Positions 54,227 to 64,000 of a stretch of DNA of 64,000 nt are shown here, in pieces. Under the pieces are notes generated by a model. That model ran no database searches. It was not told where the DNA came from and was given only the letters and a program-made list of their open reading frames with translations. Source of the DNA: Paragorgia papillata (Eukaryota; Cnidaria; Anthozoa; Scleralcyonacea; Coralliidae); contig JAWNZC010000348.1 of NCBI GenBank assembly GCA_035771165.1, positions 2,964,501-3,028,500 of the forward strand, written 5' to 3'. Numbering within the stretch: position 1 is the stretch's first letter; every line of letters begins with the position of its first letter. The translations under genes and the position numbers were made by a program.

Positions 54227-54627
54227 GGGCCTGTTCACACGAGACGCTACCGGGTTATCTCGGGGGGTAGGGATAACTCGGGGGCTAGGGTCAAAGTTGA
54301 CCCTATTTCACATGATAAAACGCAACTACCGAGTTGTCCCTGGCCCCCGATATAACCCTAGCTTCATGTGAACGCTTCACCCCGAGTTATCCCGAGCAAC
54401 AGCATAAATACGCATGCCTAAGTTGACCCTACCCCCAAGATAACTCGGGTGAAAGCGTTCACATGGAGGTAGGGATAAATCGGGGGCTAGGGTTATCCTA
54501 TCGCTCCGACCGAGTTATCCCTATCCCCCGAGTTATCTCGGTCTCATGTGAACGCTTTACCGAGTTATCTCGGGGGATAGGGATAACCCTACCCCCCGAG
54601 ATAACTCGCCTCATGTGAACAGGCCCT
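54227..54627. mobile_element. MITE (GGGCCTGTTCACACGAG) with amplified GATAACTCGG words
   Basis: Ends GGGCCTGTTCACACGAGACG and TCATGTGAACAGGCCCT, with TA at both flanks (54225-54226, 54628-54629). The interior is built from alternating GGGATAACTCGG and CATGTGAACGC words in both orientations. Confidence 0.85.
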
Positions 54628-54639
54628 TAGCCTCTTAAA

Positions 54640-55490
54640 ACTAAGTCGCATTGACAGACCAGTGTTTGACTCTCAAAGCACTTTCACAATCGCGTTTGGG
54701 AATCGGGACACGGCTATTCCGTTCTTCATCAACTGCCATGAGAAAAAAGAACATTACATGGCTCCAAAACTCATAAATAGCAACAAACAATATTATGACA
54801 CCATAAATTTTAGCGATGATAGACCTTGCTTGATTTGTTACCAAAAAAAACGGGATTAATTTCCGTTTCATGTTTGTGCAACTTCACCTGGTGCATATTT
54901 TCGGTGTAAATACTGGAGTGGATTTATAACGAGATGCCGTGGGCTTATAATAATCGCCTTTTGATAATAATATCTTTTCCGTGATCACTGAAGATGCCTG
55001 CCAAGTCGGTTGAATCTACAATAAGCTAGCCAAATACCCAAATTTCCTAAGAAGCTTTTATTTAATAATCTACTATAACTAGAAGTTACTATCGCAAGGA
55101 AGTGCTGCCTGGTTAATAGTTGGTAGGTTGTTCAGCGACAACAATTCTTCACGTGGGATAAGACCATTGTGAAAAGCATTCAAGTACATATTGTCTCCTT
55201 GCACTATTGACTCGGTCGATAGTGGACTCCAATCGTTCACTTGAATAGTTTGTGCTGTTAACAGCGCTGATACTCATAAAAGAGCACTGTTTTCCTCGAG
55301 ACTGACCACTAAAACGTTCATGGCCTTGATGAATACTTCCACAAGCAAGTATAAAGACATGATCATTGACCGCACTTACTTAGCGCCAGTGGTAGCGCAC
55401 TTTGCTGCAGCCTCGTACCCAGGCTCTTTACTGCTATCATACCCATCTGTTGCATGGTCAGGGGGTTCAGAACCAACATCTCCAAATCCG
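54640..55490. other. no gene recognised
   Basis: AT-rich; short frames only. CCTCGTACCCAGGCTCTT (near 55412) also occurs near 31728, so a dispersed repeat starts here. Confidence 0.35.
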
Positions 55491-55497
55491 AAAATTG

Positions 55498-55828
55498 CCA
55501 GGGTGCATTCCGTGCATGCTACACCGGATATCTCCGGCGTGGACTTGTCCTCGTGCTTGGCGTGCTGGCGTGAGTTACCCAAAATTTGATATCTTGGCGT
55601 ATTGGCGTACGCACTTGTTCAGCCTTCTTGGCGTGTAAACAAATGTGACCAGCACTTTGCCTCTTTTGGTGTATTATTTTCTTATTATTTTGCGTATTAT
55701 TACTTATTATTTTCAAATGTGCATGGCGTACCAAACGGTCCGATAAAAAATAATTGGTAGCCTTGGCGTAAAGCTCTGAGCCTCGTCGCCAATCTCCGGC
55801 GTGAGACTTGCACGGAATGCACCCTGGG
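55498..55828. mobile_element. MITE (CAGGGTGCATTCCGTGCA)
   Basis: Ends CCAGGGTGCATTCCGTGCA and TGCACGGAATGCACCCTGG. Inner words CTCCGGCGTGGACTTG / CGCCAATCTCCGGCGTGAG and several TTGGCGTA repeats. Confidence 0.75.
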
Positions 55829-56507
55829 AAAATTGATATACGCAGCCATACATAGCTCGGCAAAAAGACTGTGCACGAGTAACGCATAGGTAACCCAAGA
55901 GAGATGCAAGAATAGTGTGCTGCCTCCCTGGTGGGAGGCAGCAACAATAGTCGTCACGCGCCAATCCTCGTTTTCTCCGTTTTATAGAAAGTCCCGAACA
56001 AGAAGATGTCATTGTCCATATAGTAAACTTCTAGAAAGCGTTAAATTATACTGCGAAATTTCTAATAACTTAAATATATAACAACAGCAAGTTTCATTTT
56101 TGTACCATTTGGAAAGGAACAAATGTTTGCTTGTATTCGGCAGTTGTCGACAGCTATTAAGTAAAAACCCGCGTCAGCCTGAAATGGTTCTCAGATATTT
56201 GGCGTCCACTGAGAAAACAGGGAAAATGCTTGTTGACAGTCAAAAAATTAACTAAGTCGAGATGGTTGTTGTGGGTGTGGTCCCTTGCTCCTAAACAGTA
56301 CCCCCACTGCTACTTGATTTATAAAACTGATGTATCCTATAAAACCAATAGAGGCAATTAAATACATCAATTTATATTGGAATTATAAGACACTCACTCC
56401 GACACACTTCGGTTCAGTCAGATTAACTTTAAACATTTTAACTGATTCTGGCCAATTAAAATAAGAAAATTAAGAATCTGTATGATGAAATTTGGCATTT
56501 GGACCTC

Positions 56508-56643
56508 TAAGGCTATGTGCACACGGTAACGTTTCCGAGCGTTTTCGTATTGTTTCAAGTAATGAACTGATTGTTCTCGATTCCCTTGAGAAGAGTAAAC
56601 AATACGAAAACGCTCGGAAACGTTACCGTGTGCACATAGCCTA
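56508..56643. mobile_element. foldback MITE (AGGCTATGTGCACACGGTAAC)
   Basis: Arms AGGCTATGTGCACACGGTAA and TTACCGTGTGCACATAGCCT continue through GTTTCCGAGCGTTTTCGTAT and its complement, giving about 45-bp perfect arms around a short centre. TA at the left flank. Confidence 0.88.
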
Positions 56644-57206
56644 AATAAGAACCTATAGAACCTTGAATAATAATTAGATACGAAATGAAGCAAAAAGCAA
56701 GGAAAATCTTTGTCCAAGTTGGAAAAAATAGACAAAATTTTGTTGGAAAACCTCCTCAATAATAAATTAAGTCAGGCGTCCTTGGGTCTTTATATAGCAT
56801 ACATCCCTCGTTCTCGGGATTTATCTATTACATAGTTAGATTACTATCTATATACACGTGCATATGCTTTATTTTGCTATAAATGTTCGAAAAAATAAAT
56901 AACTGCTAAATATTACAAAAGCTAATTGGTCACCGAAGAATAGTCGTTTCTTCTTTGGTATGTCGAGTAATTTGCAACCAGTCTTTAGTTTTATAGTCTT
57001 CAATATCAGGTCGATCAAGTGTTGGTATTTTCTCCTTCTTTGAACACCACGGTAGCTGTTTCATCACTTCGTTCATTCGAATATGGTCTTTGGAGATCCC
57101 TCGTTGGTATCTCTGTATATAAGAAAAAAGTCGTGGTAATACGAATTTTACTTCCAATTTACTAAATCTCGAATGATTATTGCGGGACAGTGAACTCGGG
57201 TGGAGA

Positions 57207-57355
57207 ATAATAATGTGTTACTCCGAGTGACGAACAATACCGGACAAGTAGAGAAAACTACTAACCGAAGGTCGCGGATTCGAATCCCAGCCGGGTCAAG
57301 TAGAGTTTTCTTTACTTGTCCGGTATGGTTCGTCATTCGGAGTAACACCTTATTA
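57207..57355. mobile_element. palindromic element with central tRNA-like B box
   Basis: Arms AATAATGTGTTACTCCGAGT and ATTCGGAGTAACACCTTATT, also ACCGGACAAGTAGAGAAAAC / GTTTTCTTTACTTGTCCGGT. The unpaired centre ACTAACCGAAGGTCGCGGAT-TCGAATCC reads like the 3' half of a tRNA with a B box (57277-57287). Confidence 0.75.
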
Positions 57356-57505
57356 TTAGTAGTAAATCTTTAACAATTTACATGTAACATGATAGCATGC
57401 ACGGTTTCGAGTAGTGAAATTTGGAAAATAGTGTGTTTTTGAAAGACCTCACTAAATGCCACGAATCCGAAACACAGGTGCTGTTTGAGATGTTGAAAAC
57501 TTAAC

Positions 57506-58205
57506 TTTTAATAATATGTCGTCAAATTTGTTTTCCAAATTTGTCGTCAAGCTTCAGTGAGTCTCGAGATTTTAGCAATCTTCTGGATAACCTAACCGCA
57601 ACAAAAATCCTAAAGGTGATCGGTAATACGGGCAACAATTTTTCTTCAACTTGCAACGCAGCACTTGCAACGCAGCTTTGTTGCGTTGCAAGTTCAGGGA
57701 CCGCGGAACGATTTTTGTATTGGGGGACTAAGCCACTGGCGGTGACAGTGACAATGTTGATATAAAGTGCAGACCGCTGCTTAGAAAAATTATTGGGGGG
57801 GAGGAGGCTAAGCCCCCCTAGCCATTCCGTGGTCCCTGAAGTTGAAAAGCGTTGTTGCACGTATTACCACCCACCTTAAACATTGTCACGCAACAATGAT
57901 TTTGTTGCAAGTTGAAAAAAATTGTTGAAAAAAGTAGACTCCAGTTCTACTTGCTGCAACATGCTGATTCAACTTGCAAGAAAATCATTGTTGCGTGACA
58001 AATGTTTAAGGTGGGTGGTAATCATAGAATGTGGTAATACATGCAACAACGCTTTTCAACTTGCTAGGCAACAATGTTGCAGCAATTTGTTGCTCGTATT
58101 ACTTCACCTTAACCCTACTCAGAAATCTGGTTTACTGCTATTTGGCGACATATTTTGGAAAAGCCCCGAACGACAGGGGGGGGTCCTTTTGAGTCATCCC
58201 TTTTA
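57506..58205. mobile_element. repeat B copy split by two nested MITEs
   Basis: Host repeat (relative of 17808-18015) is interrupted by a TA-flanked MITE at 57613-58109 (GTGATCGGTAATACGGGCAA / TTGCTCGTATTACTTCACC). That in turn is split by a CAGGGACCGCGGAAC element at 57695-57838 flanked by AAGTT on both sides. Confidence 0.8.
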
Positions 58206-58520
58206 GTGACGACATGTTGTCTTTAGTTCTCATAAATCAAGTTACTGAGTTTGCAAAAAGTGGTCGAAATGCAAATTTTCAATTTGGGAAACTTTTTTAC
58301 GACCCTTTAACGATCAAATAAATTCCACAATCGAGCAAAAAGAAATATTGTCAAAATTCAGGTCATGATTCAAACACAAAATTAAAAAAAACTTGTTTTT
58401 CCAATTATAATAGGTCATTTATTGAAACTCCTCTTTGTTATCAGTCAATTGGGTTATACTGAATTCGTATTCTGCCCTTCTGCCCAATACTTGTATATAA
58501 AACAAGTGGCTTTATTTGTC

Positions 58521-58801
58521 CATAGTCCCTAAAAATAAATTGTCTGGAAACGCGGCCAAAGTCTTTGTTCTAGGTTTTTGTTCACGTTTGTGCACCTTAT
58601 TTCACCTTAACGCTCGCTGAACACATTGTATTTTTGGTATAATGAAGCAATCAACCAATAGCAGTATTGCTTTATAAATATTAATGAACGTAAAACAAAA
58701 GATTGTGCACCTTATTTGCCACCCTCAACCTAAATTGTAGCTCATTGTTAACCGCTTTGATGTTCGCCGCGTCTCCAGACAATATAATTCTAAGGACTAT
58801 G
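58521..58801. mobile_element. MITE family A, copy 3
   Basis: Ends CATAGTCCCTAAAAATAAAT and TATAATTCTAAGGACTATG. It shares GAACACATTGTATTTTTGGT and TTTATAAATATTAATGAACG with the copy at 6131. Confidence 0.8.
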
Positions 58802-59024
58802 ACTTGTCCGTGTGTCCCTGGTTGCCGGAGGACGTCACATGTAGCGTACAAAGAATAGTCACGATATACTGTGGCGTTCTTTTGGTCTTTAATAGTGCAA
58901 TAAAATATATTTGTAAAATAATTCAACTGCAAAACATTGTATACTATGCCGTAATACTGTACATTTTTTTCACACGCGATATACTGTATAATCATTTTTA
59001 GATTTTTCAAATTCAGGTGATGAG

Positions 59025-59116
59025 TACCCTGGTCCCAGAGGTTTTCTTTCCAGTAAATATTATATTCGCAGTGAAGCGGGAGAGACCAAATATTTACTGG
59101 AGAGAAAACTTCTGGG
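59025..59116. repeat. foldback (CCTGGTCCCAGAGGTTTTC)
   Basis: Arms GGTCCCAGAGGTTTTCTTTC and GAGAAAACTTCTGGGACC, with inner pair CCAGTAAATATT / AATATTTACTGG. Confidence 0.8.
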
Positions 59117-59139
59117 ACCTTCAACAGCTGTTTTTAGTA

Positions 59140-59281
59140 GACCTTTCCGCATGAAGTGATTGGATCATGTGATCTTTCTTTTCGACAAATCTGATTGGTT
59201 AATGCCCAAAGCTGTCCGAAGTTTTGCGTGAGCCAATCAAATCTCTCAATGCATTATGTACGCACTTCATGCGGAAAGGTC
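59140..59281. mobile_element. MITE (GACCTTTCCGCATGAAGTG) with TA duplication
   Basis: Ends GACCTTTCCGCATGAAGTG and CACTTCATGCGGAAAGGTC are perfect; TA at 59138-59139 and 59282-59283. Confidence 0.9.
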
Positions 59282-59289
59282 TATTGTGT

Positions 59290-61270
59290 CACGAAATTCT
59301 TTCCTCGGCCACAAAAGGAGATTTTAATGAACGTTAGGGTTCGTTTACATCTAAACTAAACAAATTCTTCTTTGTAAATTTAGTTTATGTGAGTTTCAAA
59401 ACCACAGTGAGATCCTAATCAATCGCGTGAGCCCTGTTAACTAGGCTAGCCCGGCTCATGTACAGCCCCTAAGACAACACGTAGCAGCTGCCTGCTATTA
59501 CATGCACTCTATTTTACATAGAATTATGCACCCATTCGGCGAATTAGTCTACTGACCTCTTTTGGTAAAATTAAGGTCCGGTCCCATTTGGGGTAATGCT
59601 TTGCTGAGGTAACAAATGGCTTTGAGCTAAATGAACTTTCTTGCCCATCTCTTATATCCATTGAATTATTTTGGGCTGTATGGTGAATAAATATAAACAA
59701 AAAATACAATATGAGTCAGTGCAGTATAGACATATAGGGGATTATTCATTCTTATGAGAAGTGTTATTTTTCTTGCAAGAAAAAGAGCAAAAATAGTTGT
59801 CCTTAAACAGGAATACGGTGTTGTGACAGTGAATTATAAAACTAATTAAATTAATTCCGTGGAAAATTATGAAAAAATGTTTAAAGTGCCTGTATGGCCT
59901 GTGGGATCTTTACATATTTAAATAACTTAGGTTAAATGAAAATGTTTCCCGAAATTTTTTCTCAAAAATATTAAATCCCCGCCCAGTAACAGCGCTCCAA
60001 AGTTGGCCTTATCAGCCCAAATCGTGCCCTTTCGAAAGTTAGACCGTTTTCTTGGGCCTTAAAATAAATTCTCACTAAATAAATTTTCATAATCAGCAAC
60101 CATTTGGCTTCCTTGACTGAAAATTTGAGATACATACATAGCCCTAAAATTTGGTATGCAATGGCCAATTTCCCAAAACAATGAAAAACATGCTTTCATC
60201 ATCTAATGTAACCAAACTGGAGCTTAAATTAGTTAAGTTAAACAGTCGCATAAAAAGGATTGATCAGTGGTTTCCATTCTTGAGGCATAGTTCGATGTTC
60301 ACCTATTACGTACTATATTGAAATATTTACATGCAGGTGTTGAAATATTAATAGTCTTATAAACTTTAAGTTGTCAATGTTGTCCCCCATGTGGGGGGTG
60401 TGGGAGTGTGTGTGCCTGCGGTTAATATCTCAGAAAGTGTTTATGCTATCGAAGTGAAACTTGGTATGCTAATTAATACAACATCCAAAAATATTTTATT
60501 GGTGTCACCCCAGATGTTACGTATCTATTATGTCATTGGTGATGTCATCCTAAAAATACAACAAAGTGAAATGCAGCCAAATAATAGACAAAAAAAACTC
60601 TCAAATCAATTTTTTTTATTATTACTGTAGTTGAGCCAGTAGAAAGAAGATAAAACTTTGAATTTGAAACTTAAAAATTTAGGAAGAATTTGGTTTATTT
60701 TTTTGGTTTAAGGCAGTTGAGTTAGTTCAGTGTGATAAGGACAGGTAAATGTTATATTCATGAACCAAGCTTTATTGTTCTATTTTCTATCTTTAGACAT
60801 TATTTGAAGCATCCTATGAGCATCCTATTCGTAAATTTAAAAGCAATTTTTCGTAAATATTAAATTGATAACGTCACTGTACGTATGATGTCATTGTTTG
60901 ACCATCTTGGATTCCGCCATATTGAATTTGTGGCATCATTAGATGAACTTAAATAACACAAAATTCATGGAATTATATTAAAAATACTAAACTTAATCAA
61001 ATAGTAAAAAAAACAAAAAAAAATTAAAGCAGAATTTTGAAATTTTTGACACAAACATCAAAAACTGGTTGCTATGGCAACACTAATCAGTGTAAAATTA
61101 TCTTTTACACACAGAAGCAGTTCTGCAACAGCAGTTATATGAAAAGTCACAAAATTTCGTGCAATTATTTTAAATACTTGAAAAGTTACAATTAGCTTTA
61201 ATTAAATTCACCACGGCACACCCCCACCCTCAGTCTAGATATGGTTAATTAATATTATACATCATTGAAA
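59290..61270. other. no gene recognised
   Basis: AT-rich. A fragment with GGCTAGCCCGGCTCATGTA (59441-59462) is related to the 6.4- and 9.2-kb elements. Nothing else is supported. Confidence 0.4.
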
Positions 61271-61273
61271 CAA

Positions 61274-61393
61274 CTACAGACCTGAGCATTTATTATGAAC
61301 ACTTATACTTTTTCGTTTGAATTCCAGATTTCCACAATCTCTTGCAAAGAGTGTTATAAATGGTGACTTTTCCTTTAACCTCTCAACAGCATC
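61274..61393 (-). CDS. unknown basic protein, exon 2
   Basis: Acceptor TTTATTGGTAAATAG; 39 codons to TAG (DAVERLKEKSPFITLFARDC start). A GTATAAG inside could act as a donor, in which case further exons exist. Confidence 0.55.
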   Translation of the reverse strand, partial: DAVERLKEKSPFITLFARDCGNLEFKRKSISVHNKCSGL

Positions 61394-63238
61394 CTATTTA
61401 CCAATAAAAAAGAATATTAAACAAGCATGCATGCATATATATAACTGGTAAGTAAGTTACTATATGCATGTAATTCACTAACATTTTAAAGCTCAATAAA
61501 GTGCAGTATATCCAACTAAATTAAAACAAGGTGTGCACAGCTAGTTTTAATATAAATTTCCCCTTGCATGGTCACAATTACTAGGATAACTACTAGACTC
61601 ACATGGTTCCATGATTTATTTCTATGGGTGTAGAAGTGTATACAACTGTCAGTAGCAATAGTCGATCACAGCAAGCAAATATAATAAATAAGTTATAATA
61701 GTAAAATATCAGTACTACGTACAAATTGATATTTTAAATTGGTGAACCAAACTAAACCTCATGTCCTCTTTAGTCTCTTAGGGAGAACATGCAGTTTTTG
61801 AGATATGACTGATAGTCCTAGCTGATAGGGCTGCATGTACTCCAATATAGAGTTAGTCAATGCATGCATGGTTTATTCAGGACCAGTCCAATTAATTCAG
61901 GTCAGTTACACAAAGTTGTTTCAATAGAAACTATAAGTTGTCTTCCTTTTAGTTCCTTGATATTATGAAAAATATTTTCATTAATTTAGCAAATTGTAAT
62001 TAAAACAATTACCGATACTGAAAAAACTCCAGAAATTACACCACCACCCCACCCACCCCCATAAAAACAAAGAAAAAACAACAACTGATGTTTTGTTGTA
62101 TACCCTTCCCACATCACCAAGACAGCACAAACTTTCTCCATTTTTAACCCTTTCACTCCCAAATATGGAATTTTCCGTACTTCATTATCTTACTCAGTTT
62201 ACCGCCAGATGATTTTACTCGTCGATGAGAGAGCTCCCAGAAAGTTGGGAGTGAAAGGATTAAGAACAACCCAATACTGTTTTGCTAAATTTGGGTTTTC
62301 CAACTGACATGTAGTTTTAATATACCGGTACTGTAAAATTGGGCAGCATGTTCTGTTACACTGGCAATCATACAGTGATTTAAAAGTGGTGGGGTGGTGA
62401 GCAAAGCTAGATAAAAATAGAAGTCTCCGAGGGTTCTTTGAGTTTTTGGAATGGTTGTTTCCAATACAGTACACGTTAGTCCCTTCCCTCCCTCTTATAC
62501 CCTCCCCTCACCCCCCTCCCCTTACCCACTCTCCCCTCTGCAAAATCAACACCATTCTACAGTAGTTTTACCTCAAGTTTCACAAACCACAGGTTCCATT
62601 TGTCATGAAAGAGTGAACTAGCATCATTGGGTTATCAATATCCAGATTATGATCAAATAAAGGTTGATTTTGCGGAGCCGGCTACACGAGTTCCTGCAAG
62701 CTCGAAAACAAAGCACATGCCTGGGCAGGCGTAATTGTGAAATGTCATACTTTAATACGGATCGACTTACCGGTCTAAAATCATTTCCCCGAAACGCGTG
62801 TGGACCCAAAGTTTTGTACGATCCAGCGCGATACATGCCATCTCTAACACCTAACCGCTTAGCAGTGCCAGCGCTGTGGATACGAAATGTTGTCACAAAA
62901 GGGATTCCCATATCCTTTGGTTGTTCCAATACTTTTGGAAGAGGTTTCCTCACAAATTGTCCATTTCTCGTCTGTTGCTTGTCAATTTCTGCACGTCCAT
63001 TTCTCCTCGGCTTTAGCCTCGAACCTTTTGGCTGATAGCGACGTAGTGAAAAGTCAATAGACGGGACACTGGCTTGACTTGTCTCGTCACTCAACAATCT
63101 GTCAGCATGGCTAGTTTTGCCGTATCGAATAAGAGTGTCACTTCTGGACCGAAGTAAACTTGCTCCAGCCTCAAATTGCAGCTGAGAGGCAAAATTAAAT
63201 GAGCCCAATTCACAACCAGGTAGCGAATTATGACTCAT
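61274..63238 (-). CDS. unknown basic protein, two exons, 195 residues
   Basis: Exon 62771-63238 starts at the first in-frame ATG and ends CCG|GTAAGT (phase 0). Exon 61274-61393 follows acceptor GGTAAATAG and ends in TAG. The first part is Ser/Arg-rich and probably disordered (SRSDTLIRYGKTSHADRLLS, RLKPRRNGRAEID). A compact C-terminal part follows (MGIPFVTTFRIHSAGTAKRL, GMYRAGSYKTLGPHAFRG, DAVERLKEKSPFITLFARD). No signal peptide or membrane segment. The short Tyr/Gly/Pro/His motifs recall small microtubule or cilium-associated proteins, but I cannot place it in a family. An open frame continues upstream of the ATG without another Met. Confidence 0.6.
62144..62262. repeat. dispersed CTCGTC/CGCCAGATGATTTTA repeat, intronic copy
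   Basis: Contains AACCCTTTCACTCCCAAATA, CCGCCAGATGATTTTACTCG and TTGGGAGTGAAAGGATT, so its ends are themselves inverted (CTTTCACTCCCAA / TTGGGAGTGAAAG). This copy shows the family is a short foldback. Confidence 0.75.
62771..63238 (-). CDS. unknown basic protein, exon 1
   Basis: 156 codons, donor AGACCG|GTAAGT. Reading-frame length and composition make this the clearest single exon in the right third of the window. Confidence 0.75.
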
Positions 63239-63349
63239 TGCAGATAGTTTCGTAATTAAAAGATAACTCGATAAGCCTACTCTAGCCAACTGGTTGTCAA
63301 GTGTCCAGATTTCTTCTTTCTTTACTTTAATAGCTAAGCCGCTCAAATC

Positions 63350-64000
63350 ACCGTGTCAATTTGATTTTCATATTATAATATAGAGCTTGTTGTCTTTTCT
63401 AACCTTGTGACCAGCTACTTTCTCCCCGAAGAGTCTGTTTATAAAATTTACACTTTCACTTTGAACTGAAGATGAACTTTGAAGAGAGTTTATACATTAG
63501 TAAATTAAGTTATAAAGCTAAATAATTGCAAGATATGCCAGCGTTGCTATGGCAGCACAAACAAAATTATGCAAATTGCAACGTGTCATCAAACCGCAGA
63601 GGGTCTGGGTTTACAGAACTAGTTTTTTTAATAAATTCATTAAATATAAATTTGCGGCCATCGGCCATGGCCATTTCGAAATGTCATTGTTGTCATATTC
63701 TATGCATAACTTTAGTTTCATTCTTTTACAAAATATCCATGAACTTTCTTTAAGGTTGAGATTTGCATGTTTCTACCACAGATCAGTGGATGCTACACTC
63801 TATTTATATATTTGTACTGACTAAACCCCAATATTTTTGCATTGAAATATTTCTTGAGTTTGAGTAATAACTATTTAATGGCACATTATACGAAAAATTT
63901 TATACGTCCAATTTAAAAAAACCCCAACTATAAAACCATGATTTTTCTGGCGTAAAAATATTTGATCTATTTGAAAAATGAAATTTTCCATGTTCGAACT
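63350..64000. other. 5' flank of the basic-protein gene
   Basis: Presumed promoter or 5'-UTR side of the minus-strand gene, AT-rich. No TATA box or other gene could be singled out. Confidence 0.35.

Noticed and set aside
55402..56012. Several frames of 78-142 residues on both strands
   Set aside because: All lie in the inverted-repeat element 55498-55828 and its flanks; frames on both strands at once are typical of foldbacks.
58681..59124. 147-residue minus-strand frame
   Set aside because: It crosses MITE family A and an adjacent foldback (59025-59116); its content follows repeat boundaries, not splice sites.
62664..63035. 123-residue plus-strand frame
   Set aside because: Antisense shadow of the clear minus-strand exon 62771-63238.
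1..64000. CRISPR arrays, bacterial operons, prophage or plasmid features
   Set aside because: Introns, SINEs, TA-targeted MITEs and microsatellites show animal nuclear DNA; the tandem arrays lack the repeat–spacer pattern.

Overview
This window is animal nuclear DNA, not prokaryotic. It is AT-rich, its genes are split by GT–AG introns, and simple repeats, inverted-repeat transposons (MITEs) and 5S-rRNA-derived SINEs fill most of the space between exons. An invertebrate, probably non-bilaterian animal (cnidarian or sponge) fits best. That is an inference from repeat style and from a polycystin-1-type gene; I cannot name a species.

Layout. (1) 201–26374, plus strand: the 3' half of a polycystin-1/PKD1-like gene in 20 reconstructed exons. 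Every exon joins its neighbour in phase and the chain ends in a stop at 26372–26374; the 5' half lies left of the window. (2) 26.4–37.3 kb: mostly MITEs, pentanucleotide repeats and a 46-bp tandem array inside a pogo-like element, with one possible minus-strand exon near 34 kb. (3) 37330–43666, minus strand: a complete four-exon gene for a secreted 509-residue protein with a legumain/caspase-fold-like (clan CD) domain whose catalytic His and Cys appear to be missing. Its 3.9-kb second intron holds two joinable plus-strand exons of an unknown gene (41037–42243). (4) 43.7–50 kb: sparse, with weak gene candidates at 45.7–46.4 kb, a 5S SINE and nested MITEs. (5) 50500–50742, plus strand: terminal exon of a Cys-rich secreted-type protein, with a poly(A) signal. 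(6) 51–61 kb: repeats. (7) 61274–63238, minus strand: a two-exon gene for a basic 195-residue protein that I do not recognise.

The most interesting non-gene object is at 4695–5126, inside an intron of the polycystin gene. Two identical 154-bp direct repeats lie 277 bp apart, and each carries on the minus strand a complete type I hammerhead ribozyme: CUGAUGA core, 5-bp stem II, GAA, a tiny stem III, GUC cleavage triplet and matching stem I. This is the architecture of retrozymes and of the terminal repeats of Penelope-like elements, and it predicts a 277-nt self-cleaved RNA that could be circularised. Two perfect palindromes with arms of 70 and 64 bp flank it.

The genes show no operon-like relationship; they are independent eukaryotic transcription units. 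The repeats reveal many nested insertions with readable target-site duplications (mostly TA, some 5 or 8 bp), so relative insertion order can be read directly.
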